Positions 19,469 through 31,476 of a stretch of DNA of 64,000 nucleotides are shown here, one piece after another. The notes beneath the pieces are model-generated. The model did not search any database. It was not told the origin of the DNA and saw only the letters and a program-made list of their open reading frames with translations. How positions within the stretch are numbered: position 1 is the stretch's first letter; every line of letters starts with the position of its first letter. This DNA comes from Enoplolaimus lenunculus (taxonomy: Eukaryota; Nematoda; Enoplea; Enoplida; Thoracostomopsidae). Location: positions 96,470 to 160,469 of the forward strand of contig JASANG010004127.1 of NCBI GenBank assembly GCA_030248215.1, in the 5' to 3' direction. A program made the position numbers and the translations under genes.

Positions 19469-21694
19469 AACAAACCAATTTATGTTCACGGCCTGCTCGG
19501 GAATAGTTTTTACCACTACACAATATGTTTTACCTTACATCTCGCTCTTGACCAACGCTGTCTAAATCTTTATTACCAAAGTACAACTTTTATCGTTATT
19601 ATAATCTAGTTGGCTTTCTATTAAATTTAGATCGGAGATTCGAAATTTGTATGGCAGTTTACAGTGACGAACCTATATTGGAAAAAGTTAATTTAACGGT
19701 CTATTACACTTGGAATACAAATTTTCGTTCCTGTAAGCAAGATAGTTCGAATTCATTAAGGTATGGGTGATCCTAGAATAGCAGTTAGCTACGGCCCTAA
19801 ACTATTCACTTGTGCATTGTGCAAACTGATGGAATTCTGCATTCTCGTGAGGCTATTTTTAATCATCTATCTCCGAATAATTTGTTAAATACATCAAACC
19901 ACAGTTTCCTACCAAAACATTGAACATTCTTTACACATAATATACTGCCGAATACTAATCTGTTGCAACAGTAAGAAACCAATGATGGTTTATAGCCAGC
20001 TGGTACCGCGCAGACTATGAGCACTAAGTTAAGTCTTGTGGTCTGGTATTAATTTTTTTATTGATACAATTCAAATTTAGGTTATATATAATTCCACTAG
20101 TTTTATTTTTCCTGAGGTCTTATCTTTCAGCAAAAATAGAAAATACAGACGATCGTCGTGCTATTTGAAACTTGTCAGCATATCCTGACTTTGGTGCGTG
20201 ATCTTTAATTTAATTTAACCAAAATAACATCAAATTCAATAACAACTATGTGAGACCACAGCGGAACAAGTAACAAAACCTACGCATAGGGAGAGCAATA
20301 CAGTAATCATATCGTCAAGCAAATACGCGTTACATGCATGACAGGCTTTTTTGCCTAAATGCTTATTACATTAGCGGCGTAATATCAAATTGTCCGAAAA
20401 AAGTACACTAGCTAAGTAAATAGCTGACAACTAACCATACCTGACAGTGTGATTATTTTGAGTTGTATGTATTGACCTGAGAGAAAGAGAAAAACTTTAG
20501 TTATCATCAATGGCGTGCTTAGGGCCAAGGTTTTGCAATGAATGAGTGTTTTTACACCAAGCAGCGTTTAAGAATGTTTTCCATTAATACTTTAAATTTG
20601 CCGGATTGAATTTCGCCTAGTTTTTCTAATGATGCAGCTGATTCGGTCTGATGAACGTCAGCGTATTGACTGCTTTATTATGTAATGTGGGCTTAGTAAG
20701 TTATGGGACTCTTCAAATGGATTTTTGGAGAGTCCATCCCTGACCCACTACTATTCACTGAACAGTTTTACGGTTCCAAAATATCGCGTTCTGTAGCGAT
20801 TGTCTGTCCGGATTCGATTTGTAATTACGAAATTGCCACAAACGACTCCGGTTTATGTGTGCTAGAAGCAAACCAGGAATGGACATACATTTAGACTTTG
20901 GCGGTGTCTTTAGCATCGACAGGTTTTAGGCTTTCAGGTTATCCTCGACTTAAACTTTTTTAGTCGGGACTGGAATTGGAATCGGTGTTTGAGTTTTAGT
21001 ATTAAAAAGTAAAATCGTATGACTTTTGACTTTGGTTGCAGTATACCTCTTTGTATTGTTCACAGTTCCAGTAAAAATTTCTTGTATAGATGACTGTACC
21101 TATTATAACGATAAAACGTATAATATTATTGGAGTCTTGCCAATTTTCTGAGCAGTGGACCAAGTGAGCCTAATATTTTAATTGCAGTTAAGCATTTTTG
21201 GTATTTCAAATATTTATGAAGTCTTATTAAACCGTACATAACAGTACCCATAATTTTTGAAAATTAACCAATTCTTTGGAGGGCTGTTGCCAATGCCGTA
21301 AGAATTTTATTGAACTAAATATCGAGCCATATTTGAAAATTTGCGATGCTACTTAACATCCCTGCCTGCCGCTATGAAATACTATTTTAAGTTTAGATTT
21401 ACTTAATATTCGTTTGAAGGTAAAAATTAAAGTTTTCAAATACAGTCACATTTGAAATCTATCGGAATAATTTGCTCTGCTAGATGCTTCTCAAGTAAAC
21501 AACTGAGAATACTTACTAAAAACAGACATGCAAACGAACGAAACAACAGGCAAAATCAAAATTCAATCACATTAAAAAATCATGACCGAAAAAACGGTAA
21601 TACGGCATCAGAATAGCAACCAGTCGGAATCGGAACCCAAAGCTTTTATAGGAATTTTAGCCGGAATCGCAATTTCGTTAAAACCCCTACTGTA
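19469..21694. other. Intergenic, nothing recognised
   Basis: More than 2 kb without a convincing ORF, RNA gene or named repeat. A trace of GGAATCGGAA-type sequence (21625-21680) recurs in other elements of the window. Confidence 0.4.
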
Positions 21695-21865
21695 TGGTTT
21701 ACACATAGGCTTTAGTCTTAAGCTTACGCTAAACGCTTAGGTTTTAAGCTTAGGATTTAGGCTTTAGGTTTACGATAGACTTTAGGCCTAGTTTAGTTTT
21801 TAGGTTTAATAGGTTTAGGTTTATAGGATTAAACATAGGCTTTGACTTTATAGCGTAGGCTTAGT
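21695..21865 (-). repeat. Degenerate TTAGGC-type repeat block
   Basis: Loose units (CTTAGGTTTTAAGCTTAGG, TTTAGGCTTTAGGTTTACG) without TIRs. Old family A interior or independently decayed telomere-like DNA. Confidence 0.6.
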
Positions 21866-22029
21866 TCTTGTTTTACGACCAAATCAGCGAATATTGGACG
21901 TATGGTGAGCAGTGTGCCAGGAGACTGCACGGGGTCTCTATGCAACATAAGGATTCCGGTATAGGATCACATGAAGATTTTATTGACCGTTTGGGGGGGG
22001 GCTAATCGACACGATTATACATCAGACGA

Positions 22030-22200
22030 TACCTTGGCCCCGCCATACCCCAAAGTTCAAAATCCCACTAGCGTCCACATCCCTAAATCCAGAAATCCCA
22101 TATCGCGAAATATCAAAATTTCACTTACTAGACAATATCCCGAAATTCCAAAATCCCAACACCTGCTGTTGTTAATATGACAGAAATTTCAAAATTCCAC
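22030..22200. repeat. Degenerate CCCGAAATTCCAAAATCCC-type repeat
   Basis: Repeated AAATCCC / AAATTCC / AAATTTC words suggest a decayed short-unit repeat. No ends seen. Confidence 0.4.
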
Positions 22201-22409
22201 TCGCTAAAGCTCAAGCTGTTATGATATTATTGTGGAATTTTGGGACGGCAGCGACGTAACATGGCATTTTATCAGTAGGATGATTTGGTGTAAGATTGCA
22301 TAAAAGACTCCAATCGAACCATTTCTTTCGCATCGTTATAGTACGAGAAAACGTGTTAGCTGGCATTACGAAGTCCGCTTTCAATATAAACATAGAATGT
22401 AAAGTGATT

Positions 22410-22755
22410 TAAATAACGGAAACAGAAAACGGATATTGAAGTATAAACATTTCCAAAATGTGTTATTTTCTACCAACACAATTGAGGTGTGCGATGTGCT
22501 TATATTCACCGGTCTTTCAAAAATTCGAAAGAAAAAATGGCGAATGCATCAAAATTTTTATATTACATTTTTTATGAATTTCATAATTACTTCATTTCGT
22601 TTCAAACAATTGCACCATATCCGTAATGAAAAATTGCCAGATATAGGTATTACGTGCTTTATATCTGATTTTGAACATAAAAATACCGAATTTTCGTTGT
22701 TTCAATAAACGGAAGCGGAAATAGAGGCCGATTTTTACCGGAAACGGAACCGAAT
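22410..22755. repeat. Element with GGAAACGGAA-type ends
   Basis: AATAACGGAAACAGAAAACG at the left and AATAAACGGAAGCGGAAATA with CCGGAAACGGAACCG at the right. The same words recur near 24120, 30750, 36760 and 37025. Edges uncertain. Confidence 0.4.
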
Positions 22756-23046
22756 CCGGTTATATACACACTGTAAACCCTCTCATTAAATAAGACGGCC
22801 CTATGGTCAAAACAACAGAATGTGTTGTTCGGAAATTGTCACTTATTTACGCTTAGGTTTTTCTTTTCAACTGCCATAAAGAATCAATGTTTAATTAATG
22901 ACCAGTTTACCGTCTCCGCGCAGACTTTGGGTATCAACAATTTCACCGCTGTGATACTCGTAAAATTTTGCCTTTTACCAGAGTTTGTTTTATGCTGCAG
23001 ATTTGACCGTTAAGGCAGTGAAATCAATATATTAATTGCTGTAATC

Positions 23047-23434
23047 AAGAGTCGATAATGACTCGTTGCAAAAGTGTGCAACTGGGTACATTCTGTGTAG
23101 AGAAAAATGTACTCGGCACGCGTTGCGTTTTTGGCCTGCCCCCTATTTAGAGGGGGTACAACCTGTGCGAACCGTGACACATTATGTATCCGCCAACAAA
23201 AATGATCCGCTTATAGTATAATTTTGGGTTTTGCATGTGACAACGACATCCCTCAAAGCAAGGGGGGGTCGGCCAAAAACGCAGTACCCGTTGGTGCATT
23301 TTGTACCATGCGGAACCCCATAGAGTTACATACTCTTGTATCATGCACTCTTACTATAACCAAGAGTGCAAGAGTATTCAACTTTTGGGGTTATATACCA
23401 AGTTGCACACTCCTGTAAGTCATTATCGACTCTT
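23047..23434. mobile_element. Family G element, both ends present
   Basis: AAGAGTCGATAATGACT at the left and AGTCATTATCGACTCTT at the right are a perfect 17-bp inverted pair. The interior has CAACTGGGTACATTCTGTG and CGGCACGCGTTGCGTTTTTG, shared with the 12050, 32774 and 39527 copies. Confidence 0.75.
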
Positions 23435-23783
23435 GCTCCGAGTACTGAGTAGCGACATTTATAAACTTTAATTAATAAAAAACCTGTGAATTTTGGTTCA
23501 AAATGTAAACGTCAGCAGTTCTGACGTTGAAGCGCCATGATATGTTTCGAGATTATTGTCCGGCATCCGTAGGTACTGCACACAAAAAAGTGTTTCTAAA
23601 CTTTTATTCAGAAAAGTATTTTCTGTGGCAAATCTGAAAAATTTTCCAGATATTTAAGACAGTTTTTTCTAAAAATAACTGGAAAGCGTTTATTTTCAGA
23701 TTTTATTTCAAAACTTTTTGGAAAACTTTTCTGTTATAACAGAAATACTTTTCAAGTGCACCTTGCTAATTATATTTGTTAAA

Positions 23784-23997
23784 TGTAAGAAAAATTTTAT
23801 TAAATATCAGAAATACTATTTTGAGTGTGTAGTGACAAAAATAATGAAAATGCAAGGCTATGCTTTTAGGAAAGTAACTTTCAAAACTTATGTAAGAAAA
23901 TTTTTATTAAATATCAGAAATACTATTTTGAGTGTGTAGTGACAAAAATAATGAAAATGCAAGGCTATGCTTTTAGGAAAGTAACTTTCAAAACTTA
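23784..23997 (+). repeat. 107-bp direct tandem duplication
   Basis: Two nearly identical 107-bp units (23784-23890, 23891-23997) that begin TGTAAGAAAA. The end of each (AATGCAAGGCTATGC, GGAAAGTAACTTTCAAAACT) is also found inside family F elements at 28382 and 29391. Confidence 0.85.
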
Positions 23998-24639
23998 AGT
24001 ATGCTTTAAAGTTTCGAACTTTAAGCTGTGGTTGCACGCCTTTTAGACTATGACAAATCTGTTATTTAAATGCTATGAGACAAGCAGAGTTAAAAGCAAA
24101 ACCATATACCATGGTGTCGCCGGATATCCGTTTCTGTTTCTGTTTCCGTTTATTTCGGCCAGTATCCGGTTCTATCATATGCTCAATTCATGTAGTCCTC
24201 ATATCGGGCTTGCGCCTATGCATGAAGTGTTGACTTCAAAATAAACTACAAACAACTGTAATTTATTTTGTTAAATGACAAATCTTTTTTAATCAGACTG
24301 TTTCAGTCGCTAAGGCTTGCAGAGTGCAAACTGCAAACAACAATAATTGTTTTTATTGCAGAATGCTGTATATGCAGTTGTTGTTGGTATTGCAAGTGCA
24401 GTTTGTTGCTTTTTGAATCAGGGAGAGGCGGACGTGTGTAGAATTTTGTTTGTCTGTGTTGTTTTGTTGACTGAAAAGACTCAAATTCGCAAGTTTCTTG
24501 TGTTGCTTTTTAATTTCAAGTGATTACTTTTGATAGAAATGTATATGTCGCGGTCTCAGGGTGCAACCGGAGTTGAAAAATACCGGTGCCGGAAGTGAAC
24601 AAATTTTGTGCAACCGAATGCTAACTAGGCAGTTAAAAT

Positions 24640-24856
24640 GGCCCATATATAGAAGAGGGCCGAGTATAAAGCATATTCCTAAGCCTAAGCCTAAGCTAAA
24701 GCTTAAGCCTAAGCGTAATAATGAGCCTATTCCTAAGCCCAATCCTAAAGCCTAAGTCAACGCCTATCCCTAAGCAAAAAAATTTAGGGTAGGGTCTAAA
24801 CTGACTCTACTACAGATCCTCCGGAACACGATCCGGTCCTATTCTATACATGGGTC
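24640..24856 (+). mobile_element. Family A MITE with perfect 8-bp target duplication
   Basis: Flanked by GTTAAAAT at 24632-24639 and 24857-24864. Ends GGCCCATATATAGAAGAGGG and GGTCCTATTCTATACATGGG then TC. GCCTAA units inside. Confidence 0.92.
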
Positions 24857-24864
24857 GTTAAAAT

Positions 24865-25710
24865 TATAAATTTTCCTAATTTTAATGCTATTCAACGTCG
24901 TGTATGAACTCTTTATCGAAGCCGTTGAAAATTGCTCTAAAGTTTAAAATAAACGCATGAACCACTAGCGGATTCACAGGGGGAGGGTATGCAAGCCCAC
25001 CCTTCAGAAAATTTTTGGCAATCAAATGGTAAGTCGTCCCTCCTGCGTATAATTGGTCCGCTCGGAATATTTAATGATAAAATGATAGTTGCATACCTTA
25101 AAATTTCCCTCTTAAATTTTTTGTAGAAAAATGATAAAGGTTGCTACTTTAAAATTTTTCCGTCTCAGAAAATTTTTTGGTGAAAAATTGCGTTTCATAT
25201 CATTTACCAGCCCGGTACCCGTCGAAAATTTCTGCATACGCTGTTAGCATGAACGACACAACTTTTACCATAAAAAATAGGGCTCTCGAATTTGTCCGAA
25301 CCTCCATCCTTGGTCAAAAGCACTGCCGGAGCCATTAGGTCGAGGATCAATTTTCTGGCAGAGTGAGAGGCGGCACCCACGATGTTTGAGTGTGGCATAA
25401 ATATGGTTTGAAGCCGAAATTTCACTCAAGTTTTGCAGTTTTCTCTTTAGGTCAGACGTTTTCATTTCTGGCTTTCTGCTTGTCAAAATTGTCGATGGTG
25501 CAAGAAGCTGCTTAAATTTTATTTTTTGTGATTTCAGAAAGTTTAATTGCATAATTTGTTTGATTATTATAAACAATTAATATTAGATTTTTTTATGCAA
25601 AAGTGCCCCAGAAGTACAAGTTGGCTTGAACAGAAGAATTTACAAGGTAAAATGTTTAATTTTTGCTAAAAATGAATTAATATTATTTATCATCTGCTTA
25701 GGTCAGGCTA
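24865..25710. other. Intergenic; worn GC/AT-rich element debris
   Basis: At about 24965-25215 repeated AAAATTTTT words and a CAGCCCGGTACCCG end hint at a decayed family D relative. A 103-residue ORF on - (25576-25265) has no domain. Confidence 0.35.
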
Positions 25711-25807
25711 ATACATTGCAAAAAATAGTGAGTCAAATTGACTCTCTCGGAAATAGGCTCTACGGAACTACACAAACTGAGTCAAATTCGACTCCGCCAG
25801 AGTCAAA
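25711..25807. mobile_element. Family B left arm only
   Basis: ACATTGCAAAAAATAGTGAG then GACTCTCTCGGAAATAGG and GACTCCGCCAGAGTC; the right arm is missing. Confidence 0.75.
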
Positions 25808-25843
25808 AGTGTGAGGCTTGGACTTATCCTTGCGCTTCGGCTT

Positions 25844-26057
25844 ACACTGAAAACAATGGCAAGTCAAGTTGACTCTCTCTCGGAAATAGGCTCTACCGAA
25901 CTACACAAGCTGAGTCAAATTCGACTCCGCTAGAGTCAAGCGTCCGACTCCGTGAGTCGAATTGAACTCTGGCGGAGTCGAATTTTGAGTCATTTGTGTA
26001 GTCACGGAAAGTTTATTTCGGAGAGTGGCAAATTTGACTCAGCATTTTTTGCAGGTG
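25844..26057. mobile_element. Family B foldback MITE
   Basis: CACTGAAAACAATGGCAAGT at the left mirrors GACTCAGCATTTTTTGCAG at the right. It sits 37 bp from the half-copy at 25711. Confidence 0.75.
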
Positions 26058-26165
26058 TAGACGTGAAATAGTTTTGTCTTTCGTACCGTCAAGATCGAGA
26101 ATTTTATATTTTAGCCGGTAAAAGTGGGCGGTTTTTGTCATTTGAACTTGACAATACGCAGCGTA

Positions 26166-26237
26166 TAGCCTAAAGCTGAAACCGACTCCATTACAGCCCT
26201 GCCAGAAAACGATCCGGCCCTGTTCTATACATGGACC
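26166..26237 (+). mobile_element. Family A right-end fragment
   Basis: GCCTAAAGCTGAAACCGACT and CCGGCCCTGTTCTATACATG then GACC. The telomere block is absent. Confidence 0.7.
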
Positions 26238-26523
26238 AGCGTTTAGCATAAAGTTTAACGTATTTCTAGATCGCATAATTGTATGATGTTAGGAATTTAA
26301 AATATATATACCGAAAAAAAAACTTTTTTGAAGAGTGTAATATTTATTATTTTCTAAAAGTTTAAATTGATTTTAGGTAGATTTTAAAAACATTTCAGCC
26401 ACCAGCTACTTACCTAACGTTTTTTCCTAAGCATAACTGTGTTATCATTGTAAAACAAGGTGAAACGATACAAAAGGTTCACTTAGTAACCGTTTCACCG
26501 TGGCGAAATGATTGTAACAATTT

Positions 26524-27463
26524 GAAACTAGATAAAAGTGCCCCTAGAAGGGACAGATTGTGATATGTTTCGCTTGAAGCATGTAAAAGAGGATTTTAAA
26601 CAAGGGTTAGTTAGACCGTAGATCAGTAGGTAATGCTTATATTAGCTCCGTACTTCTATGAAAATAGTTGTCATCTATATCTTTGACGGCTGTCTTTCAG
26701 TGTTAACACGCTTGCGGTCAATGAAACAAGAAACATATGGGCCCAGCGGACATCACCTACCAGCTTAATTTTAGCGTTTGTTGGGTTTTACAATGTTCAG
26801 TTTATAAGTGATCTAATCTTGCATTCTTCATTGGAAGAGGATATTTTTTGAGTTTTAAAATAAAATATTTATGTTTCTAAAACTTGATTAGTAAATATTT
26901 CAATACTGCAAGATACAAATTGCGTCTATTGATTATCAAATAAAAAATGTCACGCATATGTGCTCGACTATTTTACCTATCTTTACCATGACAATTTGAT
27001 GATGTGAAGCGAGAAACTTTTCCAAATTGTGTTGTGTGCCGTGACATGTTTAAGCTATTCATCTAGAAAATACCATTCAAACGTTGCTAAATATTTCAAA
27101 GAACATGTTCTGCTGGCGCTCAATTGAGACAACTTTAAAAAGCAACTGACTGTTATACGAAAGGCATGTTGAGAGTTGTACTTTAGAACGCCTTGAAAAC
27201 CCATAGTGTCGATTTATAGCTTAACAGATGAAAGTTCGTTGGGCCCATATGTTTCTTGTTTCACTGACCGCAAGCGTGTTAACACTGAAAGACAGCCGTC
27301 AAAGATATAGGTGACAACCATTTTCATAAAAGTTATGGAGCTAATATAAGCATTACCTACTGATCTATGGTCTAACTAACTCTTGTTTAAAATCCTCTTT
27401 TACATGCTTCAAGCGAAACATATCACAATCTGTCCCTTCTAGGGGCACTTTTATCTAGTTTCT
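26524..27463. mobile_element. 940-bp DNA element with about 224-bp terminal inverted repeats
   Basis: GAAACTAGATAAAAGTGCCC at the left end is the exact inverse of GGGCACTTTTATCTAGTTTC at the right end. The match continues inward with few changes to AAACATATGGGCCCAG / CTGGGCCCATATGTTT, so arms are about 26524-26745 and 27239-27463. The 490-bp centre has no ORF. Long-TIR, non-autonomous; superfamily unknown. Confidence 0.85.
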
Positions 27464-27608
27464 TTCTTTTACGTGGGATACGGTGAGGTTTTATGCTAAG
27501 ACTACTCCTAAGCGTACGCCAGTTTAAACAAAATATGTCTAAAGCGTAGGTACACTTGCTCCATTGCAATCCACCAAAAGCAGCCTGTTCTAAGCTATAA
27601 TGCATGGG
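27464..27608 (+). mobile_element. Decayed family A copy abutting the long-TIR element
   Basis: CTACTCCTAAGCGTACGCC, GTCTAAAGCGTAGG and CCTGTTCTAAGCTATAATGC keep the order of family A. The left TIR is not recognisable. Confidence 0.5.
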
Positions 27609-28131
27609 AGGTTACAAAATATTACTGTCTTAGTTAGAAATTTAAGTAGAACAAACATCGCAAAGACACGTAATCTATTGCACGGTGTCATTAGCACCAC
27701 ACAATAATATCGACTAGCTATGGTAATTACATATTTGTAATACAATTTTTTCGAAAAATTACAAAAATCAAACTTTTAATAACAACTTAAATGAGACGTT
27801 TAGCTGTTCAGTTTGTGTATGGTATCGAAGCGGCTAATTAGGATATTCTATACGCAAGTTACCTCATTCCAGCTCTGCTTTCCTGCAGAGAACATTCCGC
27901 AAAACTTTCAAAAAGCGTGCATTCTCGATGCTTGAATCATATATTGTAAACACTAACGTGTTTCAATGATTTATAGGGTAGTCTCAGTTAGCGTTTGGTT
28001 CTGTTATGGAAATCTCGCAATCATTAAGCCATGCTGAAAATATTTATTCATCATGCAGCAAATTTAACGAAACTAATTTTTAGTCGATGAGTAGGATGTC
28101 GATCTGTATAGACCCCCCGCGACTATGCGTT
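27609..28131. other. Intergenic, nothing recognised
   Basis: AT-rich, no ORF or named repeat. Confidence 0.4.
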
Positions 28132-28754
28132 TGATTTTATGTAGAGATCAGGGACGGGACGTTTTTGTGGGACTGTTAAAAGCTTACTATAGTGACCCGA
28201 ATAAGAGGGGGGATTGATATTTATTTGGCCTCTCAAGAGGGTACCCCCTTGTTATTCGGTTACGGACTGTTATTTATTTTTAACCCGCCCCTCGCCGTCC
28301 TTCGTTACTGATATATATTCGATATTGCAACTATCCGTTGAATTAAAGTTTTTTGCCTTGCATCAAACGCTTGAGCGATAATGCAAGATCATACTTTGGA
28401 ATGTTGCTTTCAAAAGTTAAGTACGATTTAAGTTTGGAACTCAACTTTATTTGGTCCAGGAGTCATTTATGTGCCACAATTAGGGATAAGTGTTATTTAT
28501 GGACTCTATTTAGGGTTTAGGTACTCTATCCGCTTACGGACTCTTATTAGGGATACGGACTCCTATTGCTCGGGAGTCAAAATGAGGACCCCCCTTTTAT
28601 TACCCCTCCCCCTCTTATTCGGGTCAATACATTAAGCTTTAGACTAATTTTTTGCTTAGGTTTAGACATAGATATAAGCTCATTACTACACTTAGGCTTA
28701 GGTTTCAACTTAGAAATATGCTTATGTTTTACGGCCCTGTTCTATACATTGGCT
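28132..28754 (-). mobile_element. Family A MITE split by a family F insertion
   Basis: The left part (GTAGAGATCAGGGACGGGAC, ending AAAAGCTTA) resumes at 28633 as TAAGCTTTAGACTAATTTTT and runs through TTAGGC units to CCTGTTCTATACATTGGCT. Intact copies read through this join without a gap, so family F inserted after this copy. Confidence 0.85.
28187..28632. mobile_element. Family F element nested in a family A MITE, TA target
   Basis: Ends CTATAGTGACCCGAATAAGA and TCTTATTCGGGTCAATACAT, flanked by TA on both sides (28185-28186, 28633-28634). The TA target is typical of Tc1/mariner-type elements. No transposase. Confidence 0.85.
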
Positions 28755-29169
28755 CGTTTCTGGTTCTTGGAAGAAAAAAACTGAACCAACTCAGGAATAA
28801 AACCGGCGCTCTTTAGCACCCAGTAAAAATGATTATTACTATTGTGTATACTTTACGCTGAATGGTTGTCTGACCATTGAAGTATAAAACCAAATGTGTC
28901 AGGCTAAACTTTTGTTTGGCCAAGTTTCTACACTTTATACTTTTAGGCTTTTGCCAGCTGCGTTAGAGTTTTAGCCTTTGTGTTCAACTTTACCTTATAT
29001 GCAGACATTAATATATATACATATATATATATTTATATGTATATATATATATTTATATATATATAATGTATATTATGTCAGGGAAGTAGACAAGATATCG
29101 TTTGGGGAGAGAATAATATCATTCAAAAGTTTTTGTGAGCGAGCGTAGTCTGAAAGGTTTGCTGTAGTA
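28755..29169. other. Intergenic with (AT)n microsatellite
   Basis: 29008-29072 is an AT/TATATG-type simple repeat. The rest shows nothing. Confidence 0.6.
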
Positions 29170-29644
29170 CCGCAGTGACCCAAATAAGAGGTGGACTGAT
29201 ATTTATTTGGCCTCTGCAGAGGGTAACAAACCTGTTATTCGGTTACGGACTGTTGTTTATCTTTAACCCGCCGTTCGTCGTTACTGATATATAGTACGCG
29301 CTACGCCGCCGTTCGTTACTGATATATATCCGGTATTGCAACTATCCGTTGAATTAAACGTTTATTTGTCTTGTATCAAAAACTTGATTGATAATGCAAG
29401 GTTATACTTAATAGAAAGGTACTTTCAAAACTTAAGTACGCTTTAAAGTTTTGAACTTAACTTTATTTGGTCCTGGAGTCATTTATGCACCGCAAGTAGG
29501 GATAACTGACATATATGGATTCTAATTAGGATATAGAGACTCTATACGCTCACGGACTTTATTAGGAATACGGACTCCTATTGATTTTGACTCAAAATGG
29601 GAAATCTCCCTCTTATTAACCCTCTCTTATTCGGGTCACAACAG
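29170..29644. mobile_element. Family F element
   Basis: The left end CCGCAGTGACCCAAATAAGA and right end CTCTTATTCGGGTCACAACAG are inverse; TA flanks both. A second partial left end (TATTGACCCGAAGAAACTGC) follows at once to about 29755. Confidence 0.8.
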
Positions 29645-29774
29645 TACTGCGTATTGACCCGAAGAAACTGCTGTTATTTAATTTGCCTCAGAATGACGAC
29701 CCCTTTGCAATTAGGTTACAAGCTATTATTTACTTTTCAACCCATGCCCTGATATTTCGACCCTAAGATTTCTC

Positions 29775-29853
29775 ATAAGCTTAAAGCTTACGGTATTCCA
29801 GTCAAACTGCTAAAACGTTTCGCCCTTGATCTTTACTTGGGTCACAATTTTTG
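29775..29853 (+). mobile_element. Family A right-end fragment
   Basis: CATAAGCTTAAAGCTTACGG and CGCCCTTGATCTTTACTTGG then GTC. The telomere block is absent. Confidence 0.6.
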
Positions 29854-29946
29854 GACTCTGTGAGATTCACGAACAAAGGTTACAGATTTAGTCATTCAGA
29901 CTCAAAATAGTGACCAGGAATTTGACTCTGTAACTCATCCACTTCC

Positions 29947-30107
29947 CAGGCCCGTAGTCAAGGGGGGGAGAGGCGGGCTCAGCACCCCAAGAAAAATTTT
30001 GCCAAACCCTCTGAAAAATTTTCAATCTTGCTCGTAAGAAAACCCTCGTATGCCACTCTTGAAAAATTTTTTAGCCCCCCTGGCAAGGTGAGCTGGCTAC
30101 AGGCCTG
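29947..30107. mobile_element. Family D hAT-like MITE with perfect 8-bp target duplication
   Basis: CAGGCCCGTAGTCAAGGGGG at the left, GGTGAGCTGGCTACAGGCCTG (split) at the right, flanked by CCACTTCC at 29939-29946 and 30108-30115. The CAGGC terminus and 8-bp duplication are the hAT signature. This is the reference copy for family D. Confidence 0.9.
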
Positions 30108-30184
30108 CCACTTCCATTCGTGCACTGTAGTATTCAGCAGGTCATCTTCAAGTCAGTGTATTTTTAGTCCGTTTTCGGCGGATG

Positions 30185-30600
30185 TACGGAATATGAACCC
30201 CTAGGAATTTAATGAAAAATATATTATATTATAGATTTCGGCGCGCTGAGTTCAGCGGTACAATTTTTAACTCTACAGGGCCTACTGTTTAAAAGTTATG
30301 TCCCTTTAAATTTTAACATTTATCTATATAAAACTTATACAACCGGTTACCAAATTTGTAGAATAAGCCATGGTAATGCTTATACTTTACGAACATGTGA
30401 ATGTTAGATACTTGTGTTTCAAACTTGTACATGTTTGCACAATAATTTCAAGGGTCATACTTTTGAACCGGAGGGCACACGGTCACAAATATGATACTGT
30501 TGAATTCAGCTCATCGAGATCTATACAATAAACTACTTGGTATTAAATTCCTAGAGGGGGTCAGTCGGCTATTTCAGGGAAAGATACAATTCTGATCCCC
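30185..30600. mobile_element. Family I palindromic element
   Basis: GTACGGAATATGAACCCC and CTAGGAATTTAATGAAAAAT at the left mirror ACTTGGTATTAAATTCCTAG and GGGGGTCAG at the right. A relative of 4904-5303. Confidence 0.6.
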
Positions 30601-30822
30601 CATATATAAATCCATGATTAGACCGAGTTTAATTGGGAGGCACCAGCCAACTTGGTGGGGGCACGGCCTCCCAATGCCCCCTCTCTGCGTGGGAACACGC
30701 TTGTATACACGTTTATATGTATATAAAACATACAGTACTGAGTTTTAAATGAGGGAAACAGAAAACGGGTGCCTGCGGTGAAGAAGTGACGTAGGTTGCA
30801 TATTAGACCTACGATTATTAAA

Positions 30823-30991
30823 GATGGCCTTCAACCGGGGGGGAGGGGGTAAAGGGGGCTCAGCCCCCCAACCTGAAAAAAATTTGACCCCCTAGAAAAT
30901 TTTCAACTTTGCTTGTAAGGCAACTAAAACCTTTGTTTACTCCTACTAAAAAAGTTTCACCCCCCCTGGCAATGTGAGCTGGCTACGGGCC
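30823..30991. mobile_element. Family D hAT-like MITE, left tip worn
   Basis: GGGGCTCAGCCCCCCAACCTG (split) and GAGCTGGCTACGGGCCTG show the family. The left terminus is degraded. Confidence 0.7.
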
Positions 30992-31236
30992 TGTAAGGTC
31001 TATTTACGGTCTAAACTACCGTGGATGTTGTGCGCAGAATCGCTGGCTAAGTCTATCAAGTGGCCCCGTGTGAATGGGTCGCTTGGTCTTTATAGTCTTT
31101 GTTCACGGTTCGAAGGTTTCGTGTATATGAAAGTTTGAGACTTGAACCAGCCGGCAATTTTAGGTTAAAAGTAGTAGATGACTTAATTACGTCAAGATTT
31201 GGTTCACTTTAAACAAGAATCAATTATGGATATTTT

Positions 31237-31476
31237 GGCCCATGTATAGAACAGGGCCGGATCGTTTTCCGAACGGGCTATAATCGAGTCAGTTTAAGCT
31301 TTAGACTAATTTTTTGCTTAGGCTTAGGCTTAGGAATAGGCTCATCCATACACTTAGGCTTAGGCTTAGGCTTAGGCTTACAAATAGGCTCATCCATACG
31401 CTTAGGCTTAGGCTTAGGTTTATAGGCTTAGGAATATGCTTACACTACTGTTTCGGACCTGTCCTATACATGGGCC
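31237..31476 (-). mobile_element. Family A MITE, GTATAGAACAGG subfamily
   Basis: GGCCCATGTATAGAACAGGG at the left, CCTGTCCTATACATGGGCC at the right, two blocks of TTAGGC units separated by CTCATCCATAC. Confidence 0.88.
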
